A stretch of 64,000 nt of DNA, from NCBI RefSeq assembly GCF_014638355.1, contig NZ_BMFK01000001.1, forward strand, positions 1,193,160 to 1,257,159. Direction: 5' to 3'. A model generated the notes under the pieces. The model saw nothing but the letters and a program-made list of their open reading frames with translations, did not search any database and was not told the origin of the DNA. This DNA is from Priestia taiwanensis (lineage in GTDB: Bacteria; Bacillota; Bacilli; Bacillales; Bacillaceae_G). Both the position numbers and the translations under genes were made by a program. Shown in pieces: positions 45,926 to 54,500 of the stretch. Positions within the stretch are counted from its first letter, which is position 1, and each line of letters begins with the position of its first letter.

Positions 45926-45955
45926 AAAAAACCGCTATCTAAGAAGATAACGGTT
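45926..45955 (-). terminator. Terminator directly before the tail module
   Basis: On the reverse strand AAACCGTTATCT pairs with AGATAGCGGTTT around a TCTT-type loop and is followed by further T. Only 38 bp separate it from the first tail gene, too little for another full promoter plus ribosome site. Confidence 0.65.
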
Positions 45956-46157
45956 TAAATAAAAAACATTTGTATCACGCTTTTCTTCCATCTACTTCTG
46001 TACTATTCAAAAGTGATGTATGTAGCGCTGTGACAGATGTTTTTCATCTATTTCTTACAATACAAATATAACACATGTAAAAGGTCATTTCGTCCATATA
46101 TCGTTCGCAAATAATTCGGCAATTGTTCACGCATTATTCACACGTTTCTTTCCATTA
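45956..46157 (-). promoter_or_regulatory. Candidate late promoter region
   Basis: This 200-bp non-coding stretch lies between two terminators and upstream of the tail module. A TATATT -10-like hexamer occurs on the reverse strand near 46070-46075 without a recognisable -35 box, as expected for an activator-dependent late promoter. The exact start is not determined. Confidence 0.35.
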
Positions 46158-46189
46158 TAAAAACCAATGCCTTCTCTCGACATTGGTTT
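46158..46189 (-). terminator. Terminator after the ArpU-like gene
   Basis: AAACCAATG and CATTGGTTT form a 9-bp stem with an 11-nt loop, followed on the reverse strand by TTATAA. It ends the early/regulatory transcript. Confidence 0.7.
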
Positions 46190-46220
46190 CTATCTCCCTC
46201 AACAAATCGACCTATTCTAT

Positions 46221-46682
46221 TTATATCGCCCTTTTACTATTCTCCTTCTTATACATTTCAATTTTCAGCATAAATGCAAGCCTACTCATCGCCTGTCTTT
46301 TCATCGCATAATACTTCGTCTTTCCCACGCCTAATTCTGCATAAATATCTGGATCGTACCCCATATCTGCTTCCATATACCGTTTAATAATAATGAAACG
46401 TTCATCTTGCTTTAAGTTGTTAACAGCCTCATAGATCACCTGCATAAACGTATCTCTTTCCTGTTCATATTCTATTCTTTCAATTGCAATACTTTCTGTA
46501 GAACTATAAAATTCGTTTGTCTTTACTGGTGGAAGAATTGAATAAGACGGCGTCATCTTCGGTTGAATATCATTTGGTATTGTCCCTAAATACATACGAT
46601 ATTTTTCAAGTATTTTCTCGACGTTCTTTTTTGTTGCCTTCAGGTCCACTTCTAGCTCCTGAAGGAAAAATGAATTATTCAT
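46221..46682 (-). CDS. ArpU-type late transcription regulator
   Basis: A 153-residue protein resembling the ArpU/RinA group of phage late-gene activators. The C-terminal half is sigma-70 region 4-like: NNLKQDERFIIIKRYMEADMGYDPDIYAELGVGKTKYYAMKRQAMSRLA holds the helix-turn-helix. In phages it sits directly before the terminase small subunit and turns on packaging, head and tail genes. Here the next genes are tail genes, so its target should be the tail module. Confidence 0.85.
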   Translation of the reverse strand: MNNSFFLQELEVDLKATKKNVEKILEKYRMYLGTIPNDIQPKMTPSYSILPPVKTNEFYSSTESIAIERIEYEQERDTFMQVIYEAVNNLKQDERFIIIKRYMEADMGYDPDIYAELGVGKTKYYAMKRQAMSRLAFMLKIEMYKKENSKRAI

Positions 46683-46710
46683 CTACTTTCTCCTCTCATT
46701 ATGTTTCTCA

Positions 46711-47016
46711 CTATCTCACACGGTCTACGTATTCTTTCCCTAATTGTTCAATCGCCTTTTTTTGTTGCTGTATGATACTTTCTTTTCGATGTAACTGATC
46801 ATTCAATGCACAATTCTTTTCTGCTATATCTTGAATCATTTCAGCCAGTTTCTTACAAATCATTTGCGTTCTATATTTTTCATTTTCTAGACTCTTTCTT
46901 ATTTCTTTATTCTGCTTATCTAATACTTTTATTAACATTTGTTCCATTGTTAGTGGCTGTTGCTTTTCAATGCACCTTATTAATTCATCCAATACGCTAT
47001 TGCTCTGTTCATTCAT
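46711..47016 (-). CDS. Phage hypothetical coiled-coil protein, 101 aa
   Basis: Highly charged and Gln-rich, with a continuous heptad-like pattern from about residue 20 to 95, so a long coiled coil is likely. It lies between the helicase and the late regulator, in the same transcription unit. No family recognised. Confidence 0.65.
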   Translation of the reverse strand: MNEQSNSVLDELIRCIEKQQPLTMEQMLIKVLDKQNKEIRKSLENEKYRTQMICKKLAEMIQDIAEKNCALNDQLHRKESIIQQQKKAIEQLGKEYVDRVR

Positions 47017-47025
47017 TTCTATTCC

Positions 47026-48336
47026 TCAAGCTCCTCTCTTCCCTCTTAAACCTTCTTCTAAGTTAACAAACTTATTTATTTCTTTTATAAATAAAAGCTT
47101 TACTGTTCCAACTGGACCATTACGCTGTTTTGCTAAGATAACCTCAACAATGTTCGTATCATTCCCATTCATATTAGAATAATTGTCACGATATAGAAAA
47201 GCTATTACATCTGCATCTTGTTCAATTTGACCTGACTCACGGAGATCTGATAGCTTGGGCCTTTTATCTTGACGCGATTCAATATTACGTGATAATTGAG
47301 ATAATGCTACAACACAGACGTTTAGCTCACGAGCCATCATTTTCAACTTCCGACTTATCTCTGATATTTCCTGTATTCTATTCCCACTATGCTTTTTATC
47401 TCCTGTAATTAGCTGTAAGTAATCAATAATGATTAAGCATTGTTTATCTTGGTGTTTTCTTTTAAATCTTCTAACTTGAGCATACATTTCAGATATTGTG
47501 ACACTTGGTTTATCCCATATTTCTAACTTCCATTCGTTAATACGGGCTATCACCTCGCTAAAGATCTGCCAATCTTCCACACTAAAATAACGCCGTGGAT
47601 TCTTCATCTTCATCCCATTAATATTTCCAATACTGGACGAGATACGTTTGAGCAATTGTTCACTGGCCATTTCTAATGAAAATATTCCTACTGCTAGATT
47701 ACTTTGGGCTGCCGCTGAAGCAATATTTAATGCAAACGCAGTCTTACCGACAGAAGGTCTGGCTCCAATTACAATAAAGTCTTGTTCCTGAAATCCGTCT
47801 GTCATATTATTTAATTCTTTATAGCCAGTATTAATCCCAGTTAACTCTCCTTTTTCCCTCTGCATCTCTTCATAAAGATCTACTAATTTCTCGTTCAAAT
47901 GGAAATCTGCTGCTATGCCTATTTCACTCAAGTCTAGCAATTCAGATGTCATTTGATGAATCATACTTAAATCATGCTGTTGTTGTAAATGACGTTGGAG
48001 TTTAGACGTTAGCTTAATTGCTTCCCGGTGTTTCCATCCATCCAATACTGTCTCGACGTAAAACTGAAAATTTGCTGTAGAAGGAACTTGAAAAGTTAAT
48101 TTATTTAAATATTCAGACCCACCTATATTCGCTAAATTATCCCCTAACTCTATCATTAGTGACACAAGATCAATTTTTTTATTATTCCCCTCTATATCAC
48201 GCATTTTAGCGAAAATCATTTGATGTTCCGTAAGATAGAAATGTTGTGGCATTAGTAATGTATCTTTCATTAAATCTCCATCACATAAAATACATCCTAG
48301 TACCGATTCTTCGGCAAAGTAAATTGGATCTTCCAT
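47026..48336 (-). CDS. Replicative DNA helicase (DnaB-like)
   Basis: A 436-residue hexameric helicase. The N-terminal DnaB domain (about 1-110) is followed by the RecA-like core with Walker A GARPSVGKTAFALN and Walker B CLIIIDYLQLI. The DnaB motif SQLSRNIESRQDKRPKLSDLRESGQIEQDADVIAFLYRD is complete. It should unwind DNA at the phage origin. The ATG at 48336 follows AGAGGTG. The preceding loader gene ends 8 bp upstream. Confidence 0.94.
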   Translation of the reverse strand: MEDPIYFAEESVLGCILCDGDLMKDTLLMPQHFYLTEHQMIFAKMRDIEGNNKKIDLVSLMIELGDNLANIGGSEYLNKLTFQVPSTANFQFYVETVLDGWKHREAIKLTSKLQRHLQQQHDLSMIHQMTSELLDLSEIGIAADFHLNEKLVDLYEEMQREKGELTGINTGYKELNNMTDGFQEQDFIVIGARPSVGKTAFALNIASAAAQSNLAVGIFSLEMASEQLLKRISSSIGNINGMKMKNPRRYFSVEDWQIFSEVIARINEWKLEIWDKPSVTISEMYAQVRRFKRKHQDKQCLIIIDYLQLITGDKKHSGNRIQEISEISRKLKMMARELNVCVVALSQLSRNIESRQDKRPKLSDLRESGQIEQDADVIAFLYRDNYSNMNGNDTNIVEVILAKQRNGPVGTVKLLFIKEINKFVNLEEGLRGKRGA

Positions 48337-48343
48337 CACCTTT

Positions 48344-48670
48344 TCACCTCTTCAACTTTCGTTTTGTGTCCTCTATAATACGTTCAATATCATCTATACT
48401 AGCAGCATTATTTGACCACTTATGAATTTCTAAAGAATAGATTTCTGAAGATACTTCTTTATATGTTTCTGGTATTAAATCTCCTAACATTGGTGGATAC
48501 TTGTTCCCGGCACTAATATATCTTTTTAATTTATCTATTACATGTTGAAAGTCGCAATTGGTAAATACCTCATAATAGATATCTATTTTCTCTTGCGTAA
48601 TTTCCGTGTTTTTAATTGGATAAGCTGATGCTATTTTGGATAATAAATGAAATACTTCTCTTTTAGTCAT
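48344..48670 (-). CDS. Helicase loader-like protein
   Basis: A 108-residue protein resembling small phage helicase loaders of the G39P type: N-terminal helical domain (REVFHLLSKIASAYP) and YISAGNKYPPMLGDLIP motif. Its ATG overlaps the initiator gene's stop by 8 nt. It lies between the initiator and the DnaB-like helicase, the natural place for a loader. Confidence 0.78.
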   Translation of the reverse strand: MTKREVFHLLSKIASAYPIKNTEITQEKIDIYYEVFTNCDFQHVIDKLKRYISAGNKYPPMLGDLIPETYKEVSSEIYSLEIHKWSNNAASIDDIERIIEDTKRKLKR

Positions 48671-49448
48671 CTAAATTAAAATCCTCCGCAATATAACTCT
48701 TATTTCTTTCTATAACTCTATTTTTTCGATTCCTCATGCTCTCTCTATATCGATCTAGTATGTACGGTACACAGTAGTTAAACGAACGAATACCCTCTTT
48801 CGGACTTCTCGAGTGATATTTATCGAAACATTCCTCTAACCACTTAACCGCACTATTTACAGCCATACTCGTTTCTAATACCTTATTAATACCCTTATAA
48901 TCAGAATCAGTTAAGTGACATCCATTTCTCCTTAATTCAATAAACCTCTTAGCAACGCTACTTACATCCTCAATTGGAGGAAACGGCATTCCTACAATAT
49001 CTTTTCTATCCTTATTTATTTCTAATGCACTATCTGCAGTATTCTCTGGTATAGATGTAGTCAAATTGACCATAGGTATAAGACAATCATTCTTTATGGG
49101 TTGTCCATCTTGTCCATGTTGATTCAATAATGAATGTAGTTCTTTATAATCGATTCGATACCATTTTGTCCTATCACTCTTTTTTCTATTAAAATTGTTT
49201 GACACAACAACTCTTCTTTCTTCTAACTTCAATATACTTCTTCTAATTGTACGTTCACTCCAGAATGGAAACTGTTTCCCCCAATCGGTATACGTATTGT
49301 ACACCCACGTGTATCCATCACGGATATTCTTACTTTCTTGGAGCCAATAGTGTAGTTGCTGTAATAGAATAGCTTCATTTAGTCCATACTTACACGCTAA
49401 GGACGGTAAAACAATTAACGGTTTTTCATTTAACAAAAGTTTATTCAT
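48663..49448 (-). CDS. Phage replication initiator (DnaD/winged-helix type)
   Basis: A 261-residue protein with an N-terminal winged-helix region (LACKYGLNEAILLQQLHYWLQES, then WSERTIRRSILKLEERRVVV), common in phage initiators. A linker and a C-terminal helical region follow. The phage origin of such modules is often inside the initiator gene. It is the first of the three replication genes. Confidence 0.82.
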   Translation of the reverse strand: MNKLLLNEKPLIVLPSLACKYGLNEAILLQQLHYWLQESKNIRDGYTWVYNTYTDWGKQFPFWSERTIRRSILKLEERRVVVSNNFNRKKSDRTKWYRIDYKELHSLLNQHGQDGQPIKNDCLIPMVNLTTSIPENTADSALEINKDRKDIVGMPFPPIEDVSSVAKRFIELRRNGCHLTDSDYKGINKVLETSMAVNSAVKWLEECFDKYHSRSPKEGIRSFNYCVPYILDRYRESMRNRKNRVIERNKSYIAEDFNLDD

Positions 49449-49507
49449 TCTTTTTTCTCCATTGCTTGAAAACTAGTAACCTGTTAAAATATATTTGTTT
49501 CAATGTA

Positions 49508-49741
49508 TTATTTGCTCATCGTTGCAGCGATGGGCTCTTGTATCCTGATCAACTCACTCACCTGATAAAGACTTCTAAGATGCATTTGCTGAATCATCCG
49601 TTGCCTTTGATATTTTTCCCTTATCGCCTCATCTTGATTAGAAAATTCCAACACTCTATCTAAATAAGCTAATTTTTGTCTAGCCACATATGTAGACCTT
49701 CCTAAACTATGTAGTAACCTCTTTCGTTTGGAAATATTCAT
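49508..49741 (-). CDS. Small phage protein, 77 aa
   Basis: Basic, helical, Arg/Gln-rich (REKYQRQRMIQQMHLRSLYQVSELIR), with no recognised family. Its ATG overlaps the upstream repressor stop by 1 nt (TAATG), so the two are co-translated. Likely an early regulatory or replication accessory protein. Confidence 0.65.
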   Translation of the reverse strand: MNISKRKRLLHSLGRSTYVARQKLAYLDRVLEFSNQDEAIREKYQRQRMIQQMHLRSLYQVSELIRIQEPIAATMSK

Positions 49742-50028
49742 TACACACTTCCCTTAGTATTTGTATCCCTACTATGAATCTCTTTTTCGTCTTTTACCGT
49801 TTTGACAATACCTTCTTCATAAAAAAGCTCCATTACTGATACATTAAAAATATCAGCAACTATCGCCAACGCCTCAGCAGAAAACTTTGTCCGGCCACAT
49901 TCTAAATAATAGTATCCATTTAACGTCTTGTACCCCAACCTCTCGGACATCTCCTCCAATGATAACTTCATTTTTTTTCTTATTCTTTTAATTTTGTTTA
50001 GATCCACTTTTTTACTTACTTGTCGCAT
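49741..50028 (-). CDS. Cro-like HTH regulator of the prophage switch
   Basis: About 95 residues with an XRE-type helix-turn-helix (IKRIRKKMKLSLEEMSERLGYKTLNGYYYLECGR). It is transcribed divergently from the cI-like gene across an array of four operator-like palindromes. Its position at the head of the early operon is that of Cro. The ATG at 50028 follows AAAGGAG; the one at 50049 lies inside the first operator. Confidence 0.85.
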   Translation of the reverse strand: MRQVSKKVDLNKIKRIRKKMKLSLEEMSERLGYKTLNGYYYLECGRTKFSAEALAIVADIFNVSVMELFYEEGIVKTVKDEKEIHSRDTNTKGSV

Positions 50029-50041
50029 AGAGCATCTCCTT

Positions 50042-50150
50042 TTTGCCATTTTGGAAACTTATGAGTTCATTCTATATTGCCATTTTGGCAAAGTCAACTT
50101 TTTTTATCCATTTAGGAAAACTAATGTTTAAAAACTTACCGTTATGGTAA
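50042..50150. promoter_or_regulatory. Four-operator switch region
   Basis: Four related palindromes with core CC-N5-GG or CC-N4-GG: TTTGCCATTTTGGAAA (50042-50057), TTGCCATTTTGGCAA (50077-50091), ATCCATTTAGGAAA (50106-50119) and TTACCGTTATGGTAA (50136-50150). They occupy the gap between divergent repressor genes and partly overlap the likely -10 of the cI-like gene (TAAAAT, 50148-50153). Confidence 0.7.
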
Positions 50151-50184
50151 AATATATGTAGTATAAAGAGAGAGGGAGCAAATC

Positions 50185-50562
50185 ATGAGCATATTAGCGA
50201 AGCGAATGCGTCACATACGCGAGATCAAAGGACATTCCCAAACGAAAGTTGCACACGCATTAGGTATCTCGAACGTACAATTATCCCGTTATGAATCTAG
50301 CGAACGAAAACCTGATCCAGACTTTATTAAAAACATTGCTGATTTCTATGAAGTATCTACCGATTATCTGCTAGGAATTATTGACACGTATACTCATCAA
50401 CATAGTGATGAAATAGATAAAGTCCTAAATGATCCAGAGCTAGGATTATGGTTTAAAGATATTAAAGATTCTGCTCCAGAACGGCAAGAAGAACTGAGAC
50501 AGTTTTGGGAATTTATTAAAATGAAAGAAAAAAACCGAAAACCAGAAGATAAACAAAAATAG
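50185..50562 (+). CDS. cI-like HTH repressor
   Basis: A 125-residue XRE repressor. Residues 6-60 form the helix-turn-helix (MRHIREIKGHSQTKVAHALGISNVQLSRYESSERKPD). The short C-terminal region is helical and has no LexA-type serine protease. Relief of repression would therefore depend on the ImmA-like protease downstream, as in ICEBs1 and many Gram-positive prophages. Confidence 0.88.
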   Translation: MSILAKRMRHIREIKGHSQTKVAHALGISNVQLSRYESSERKPDPDFIKNIADFYEVSTDYLLGIIDTYTHQHSDEIDKVLNDPELGLWFKDIKDSAPERQEELRQFWEFIKMKEKNRKPEDKQK

Positions 50563-50591
50563 AAGCACAATATAAAATGTGCTTCTATTTT
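50561..50591 (+). terminator. Terminator of the cI-like gene
   Basis: AGAAGCACA and TGTGCTTCT form a 9-bp stem overlapping the stop codon, followed by ATTTTCT. Confidence 0.75.
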
Positions 50592-50710
50592 CTCTATCGC
50601 TATAAATACACTGTACCAATAAAATACATCCTTCATTTGAAATAGAAAATACAGCTGTGTATTAGTCAATTTCTTCATACCTTATCTAACCTACAGATGA
50701 AATATATTCC

Positions 50711-50738
50711 AAAAGCCCTCTTCACGGGCTTTTCTTTT
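50711..50738 (+). terminator. Second terminator before the ImmA-like gene
   Basis: AAAAGCCC and GGGCTTTT form an 8-bp stem with a 7-nt loop, then CTTTTT. It insulates the ImmA-like gene from the repressor transcript. Confidence 0.75.
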
Positions 50739-50790
50739 TAGTGTAAAATAGGAACAAATGTTCTAAAATGTGATAATGGAGTGAAATGAC

Positions 50791-51312
50791 ATGGAGAAAT
50801 TACAACATTACTATACTACTCAACTTGAAGACTATACAAAAAACTTATACCACTCGTTAGCTATCTCTATTCCAGAACAAGTAGATATAATGGACGTGGC
50901 ACAAAAATTAAATGTTTGGGTTTACTTTGCTCCGATCGGTAGTTGTGCCATTGAGCGAAATGGACTAGCTAGTATTATCCTTGATGAGCGAAAAACACCA
51001 CAAGAACAGTTCGAAGACTTTGGTCATGAAATTGCTCATTTACTCTATCACGCAGGTAACCAACTACAAATGCCAAAGATGTTTCTAGAGTATCAAGAAG
51101 CGAAAGCACAAAATTTTGCTATGCACTTTTGCATCCCTACCTTTATGTTACGAGACATGCTACTTCCTGCTACAAAGTCGGAAGCTATTAATATGCTTTC
51201 TAATACATTTAATGTCACGCCAGCCCTTGCGGAAAGACGATTGACTCATTATGAACAACAAGTTCTATCAAGCCGCCTTCATGACATGATACGTACTCAG
51301 TACGCTGTGTAA
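50791..51312 (+). CDS. ImmA/IrrE-type metallopeptidase
   Basis: A 173-residue zinc protease. The active-site motif GHEIAHLLYHAG (HExxH) is at about residues 83-94, and a downstream acidic helix (EYQEAKAQNFAMHF) supplies the third ligand. ImmA proteases cleave cognate XRE repressors after DNA damage. It is the outermost gene of the phage locus and probably links the tail module to induction. A ribosome site (GGAG) precedes the ATG. Confidence 0.9.
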   Translation: MEKLQHYYTTQLEDYTKNLYHSLAISIPEQVDIMDVAQKLNVWVYFAPIGSCAIERNGLASIILDERKTPQEQFEDFGHEIAHLLYHAGNQLQMPKMFLEYQEAKAQNFAMHFCIPTFMLRDMLLPATKSEAINMLSNTFNVTPALAERRLTHYEQQVLSSRLHDMIRTQYAV

Positions 51313-51331
51313 ATACAGCTAAACACTACGA

Positions 51332-51372
51332 AAAAGTGGAACCTTTTTGTACAAACAAAAGGTTCCACTTTT
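51332..51372 (+). terminator. Terminator at the right end of the phage locus
   Basis: A perfect 16-bp stem (AAAAGTGGAACCTTTT and complement) with a 9-nt loop, 20 bp after the ImmA-like stop codon. Confidence 0.9.
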
Positions 51373-51517
51373 ATGTTAGCTATGTATCTAAATCAACCCC
51401 TTCTGACTATTAAGGTAGTCGCCTTATTCTCCGTAAATCCAGTTGGACATGCTTCATTTCATCTAGGTAGTACATATGCTATGTTGACCAAAATTCTACT
51501 CAAAATGAGGTGAAAAC

Positions 51518-54500
51518 ATGCCTATTACGAATCGATTTTCTACCACCACGAACGGTGCGCTTGCTATTACTGGAAACACATTAGGTTTGAGTAAACTTAG
51601 TAACCAAAATCGTGCTGGTACAATCGGTGCTATTGGTGCATTTGTAACGACGAATACAGCCTTACAAGTACCTACCTTCCCTGCTGGTACAACCTTAAGC
51701 TATACGCAAAATAATTCTACCGCTATTTTAACAATCCCTGCAGGTAGTACAGTCCTTTATGCAGAACTCATATGGGGCGGAAACTATTTGTCTCGTGATC
51801 AAAACATTACAAGTGTATTAGGAAATGCTGTCTCCTTTACAACTCCTATTTCAACATACTCTGTTACACCTTCAGCTGTTACAGCATCCAATCAAACATT
51901 CGTTTCTGGAAACGTTACGCTTGGCTTCTATACCCGTTCCGCAGATGTAACTGCACTTGTCCAAGCTGGTGGTTCTGGTTCTTATACAACTGGTTCTGTT
52001 CCTGGACTCGTCGATCCGGTAGACGCATCAAATGGTTCCATTAACTCTGCTGGTTGGACACTTATTGTCGCTTATCAAAATGGTTCATTACCAGCTAGAA
52101 ACTTAACAATTTATGTTGTTGGAAATCGTGTCTCTGTGGAAACTGGTAGTTCAGATGTATCCGTATCAGGATTTTTAACACCTTCAGGTGGGCCTGTAAG
52201 TGGACGATTATTTTTAAGTGCAACAGAAGGTGACGCTGATCTTACTGGAGATCAGGCGCTCTTTGGACCGAATTTTAGTTCATTAACTGCTTTATCCGGA
52301 CCAAATAACTTTGTAAATAACTTTTTTGCATCCCAAGTCAATAATTCGGCAGGAAATTTAGATACGACAGGAACATTTGGGACACGTAATCAAAGCGCGT
52401 CTACAAATACAAATATTTCAGCAGGTAGACAAGGTTTAGACATTACTTCGGTCAACATTTCACCGTATTTAACAAATTCTCAAACATCTGCCGCTATCCG
52501 TCTAACAACAAACGGCGACGCGTATATGTTAAACGCTGTCGGCTTACAAATCGATATTAATGCTCCGAACGTACAAGCGAGTAAAAGTGTAAATAGAAGC
52601 GTCGCTACAATCGGAGACATACTCACTTACACCGTCACTGTTCCTAATAACGGTCTGCTTCCCGCTAATAACGTTGTGTTGACCGATATTCTCCCTAACG
52701 GTACTTCTTTTATACCAGGTACCGTAACAATTGATAATGTCACCCAACCGAACGCGAATCCGGCTGCTGGTATATCACTTGGGACCATTAATAATGGCGC
52801 CTCTCGTCTAGTAACATTTCAAGCAACTGTTGTTTCTCTCCCGAGCGCCAATCCTATTTCTAACACCGCTAATGTCACATTCCAATATACACCAATAGCT
52901 GGTGGAACAACGTTTAACGGTCTTGCAACGAGTAATTCTGCCGGAACACAAATTAATCTCGCAGATATTAATGGAACAAAGTCTGTCAACAGACTATTTG
53001 CAGATATCGGAGACACGCTAACATACAGCATTTCTCTAGCGAATGTAGGAAATATCTCTGCAACGAACGTTGTCTATACGGATCCTATTCCAAGTGGGAC
53101 TACTTTCGTTCCTGGAAGCGTAACAGTTAATGGGGTTACTCAGGGAGGAGCAAATCCAGCTACCGGTATAACAGTTGGAACGATTGCAGGAAACTCTTCG
53201 GCTACTGTTTCCTTTCAAGTTACTGTTCCCGCTATTCCACAAACGAATCCGATATTAAATAGCGGTACGACGACATATCAGTACGTTCCTATTCCAAATC
53301 AACCTGCAGTAAATGGAACTGATACAACAAACACCGTTTCTACCCAAGTGAATAATGCTACTGTAACGATGGCAAAATCAGTAGATAAAAGCTTTGCAGA
53401 TATCGGAGATACACTAACTTATACCGTTTCTTTTATGAGTACAGGTAATACAAATGCGAATAATGTTATTTTGACGGATGTCATTCCAACTGGAACAACA
53501 TTTGTCCTAAACAGCTTAACAATTGATGGAACAACACAAGTGGGTGCAAATCCAGCAAGTGGCGTTAACATAGGCTCTATCTCACCGGGTACAACAAAAA
53601 ATGTCACATTCCAAGTAGTCGTAACTAGCATCCCTCCATCAAATAGTGTATCGAACGGAGCTAGTGCTTCGTATCAATATACCGTTAACCCTAGCCAAGG
53701 ACCAATTACAAAGAACATTTCTTCTAACCTCGTTGCTACTCAAATTAACAACGCAAATATAACCTTAACAAAATCGACAGATAAACAGTTTGCTACAATA
53801 GGAGAAGTAATTAGCTATACGATCCAAATTGCCAACAGTGGGAATACAGCTGCTACTAACGTTGAATTAACAGACCCGATTCCAAACGGAACGATATTGA
53901 TTCCTGGTACTGTACTGTTAAATGGAGTCATGCAAAATGTAACTTCTCTCGTTGCAGTGCCAATTGGTACTATTCCTGGCGGGGCTACATTTACCCTTTC
54001 CTTCCAAGTAGTCGTCAACAACCTACCAACTCAAAATCCTATTATTAATAACGCTTTTGCAACGTACACGTATACAGTAAACCCGGCATTACCGCCAACT
54101 TCAAAAACCGCAAACTCTAATTCTGTGACATCAACAATTAGGCTAGCAAATCTTGTTGCGACGAAGTCTGTTGATCAAACATTTGCGGAAGTAGGAGATG
54201 TACTAACATATACCGTTTCTCTTGCAAATGACGGGAATGTTGCCGCCAATAATGTCGTATTAACAGATTCACTAGCAAATGGCACTTCCTTTGTGCCAAA
54301 TAGTGTTATTGTGAACGGCGTTTCTCAACCAGGCTTAACACCAGCTAACATCCCTATTAGTAGTATTAATGCTGGAACGATAAGTACAGTCTCCTTCCAA
54401 GTATCAATAACTGCCATCCCAATTCCAAATCCTATTTCTAATAGTGCTTTCATTTCGTATAACTTTACCGTTGATCCAAACAATCCACCCGTAAATCAAA

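Larger units (their letters stand above)
33311..51312. mobile_element. Headless prophage-derived locus (F-type tailocin-like)
   Basis: Eighteen kilobases of phage genes: switch, replication, late regulator, complete siphovirus tail, holin and amidase. No frame resembles terminase, portal, prohead protease, capsid, connector or integrase, and the space for them (45888-46220) is only 333 bp. No flanking att-type direct repeat was recognised. The gene set parallels flexible tail-like bacteriocins such as Listeria monocins. A decayed prophage that lost one contiguous head module is the main alternative, but every remaining gene looks intact. Confidence 0.75.
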
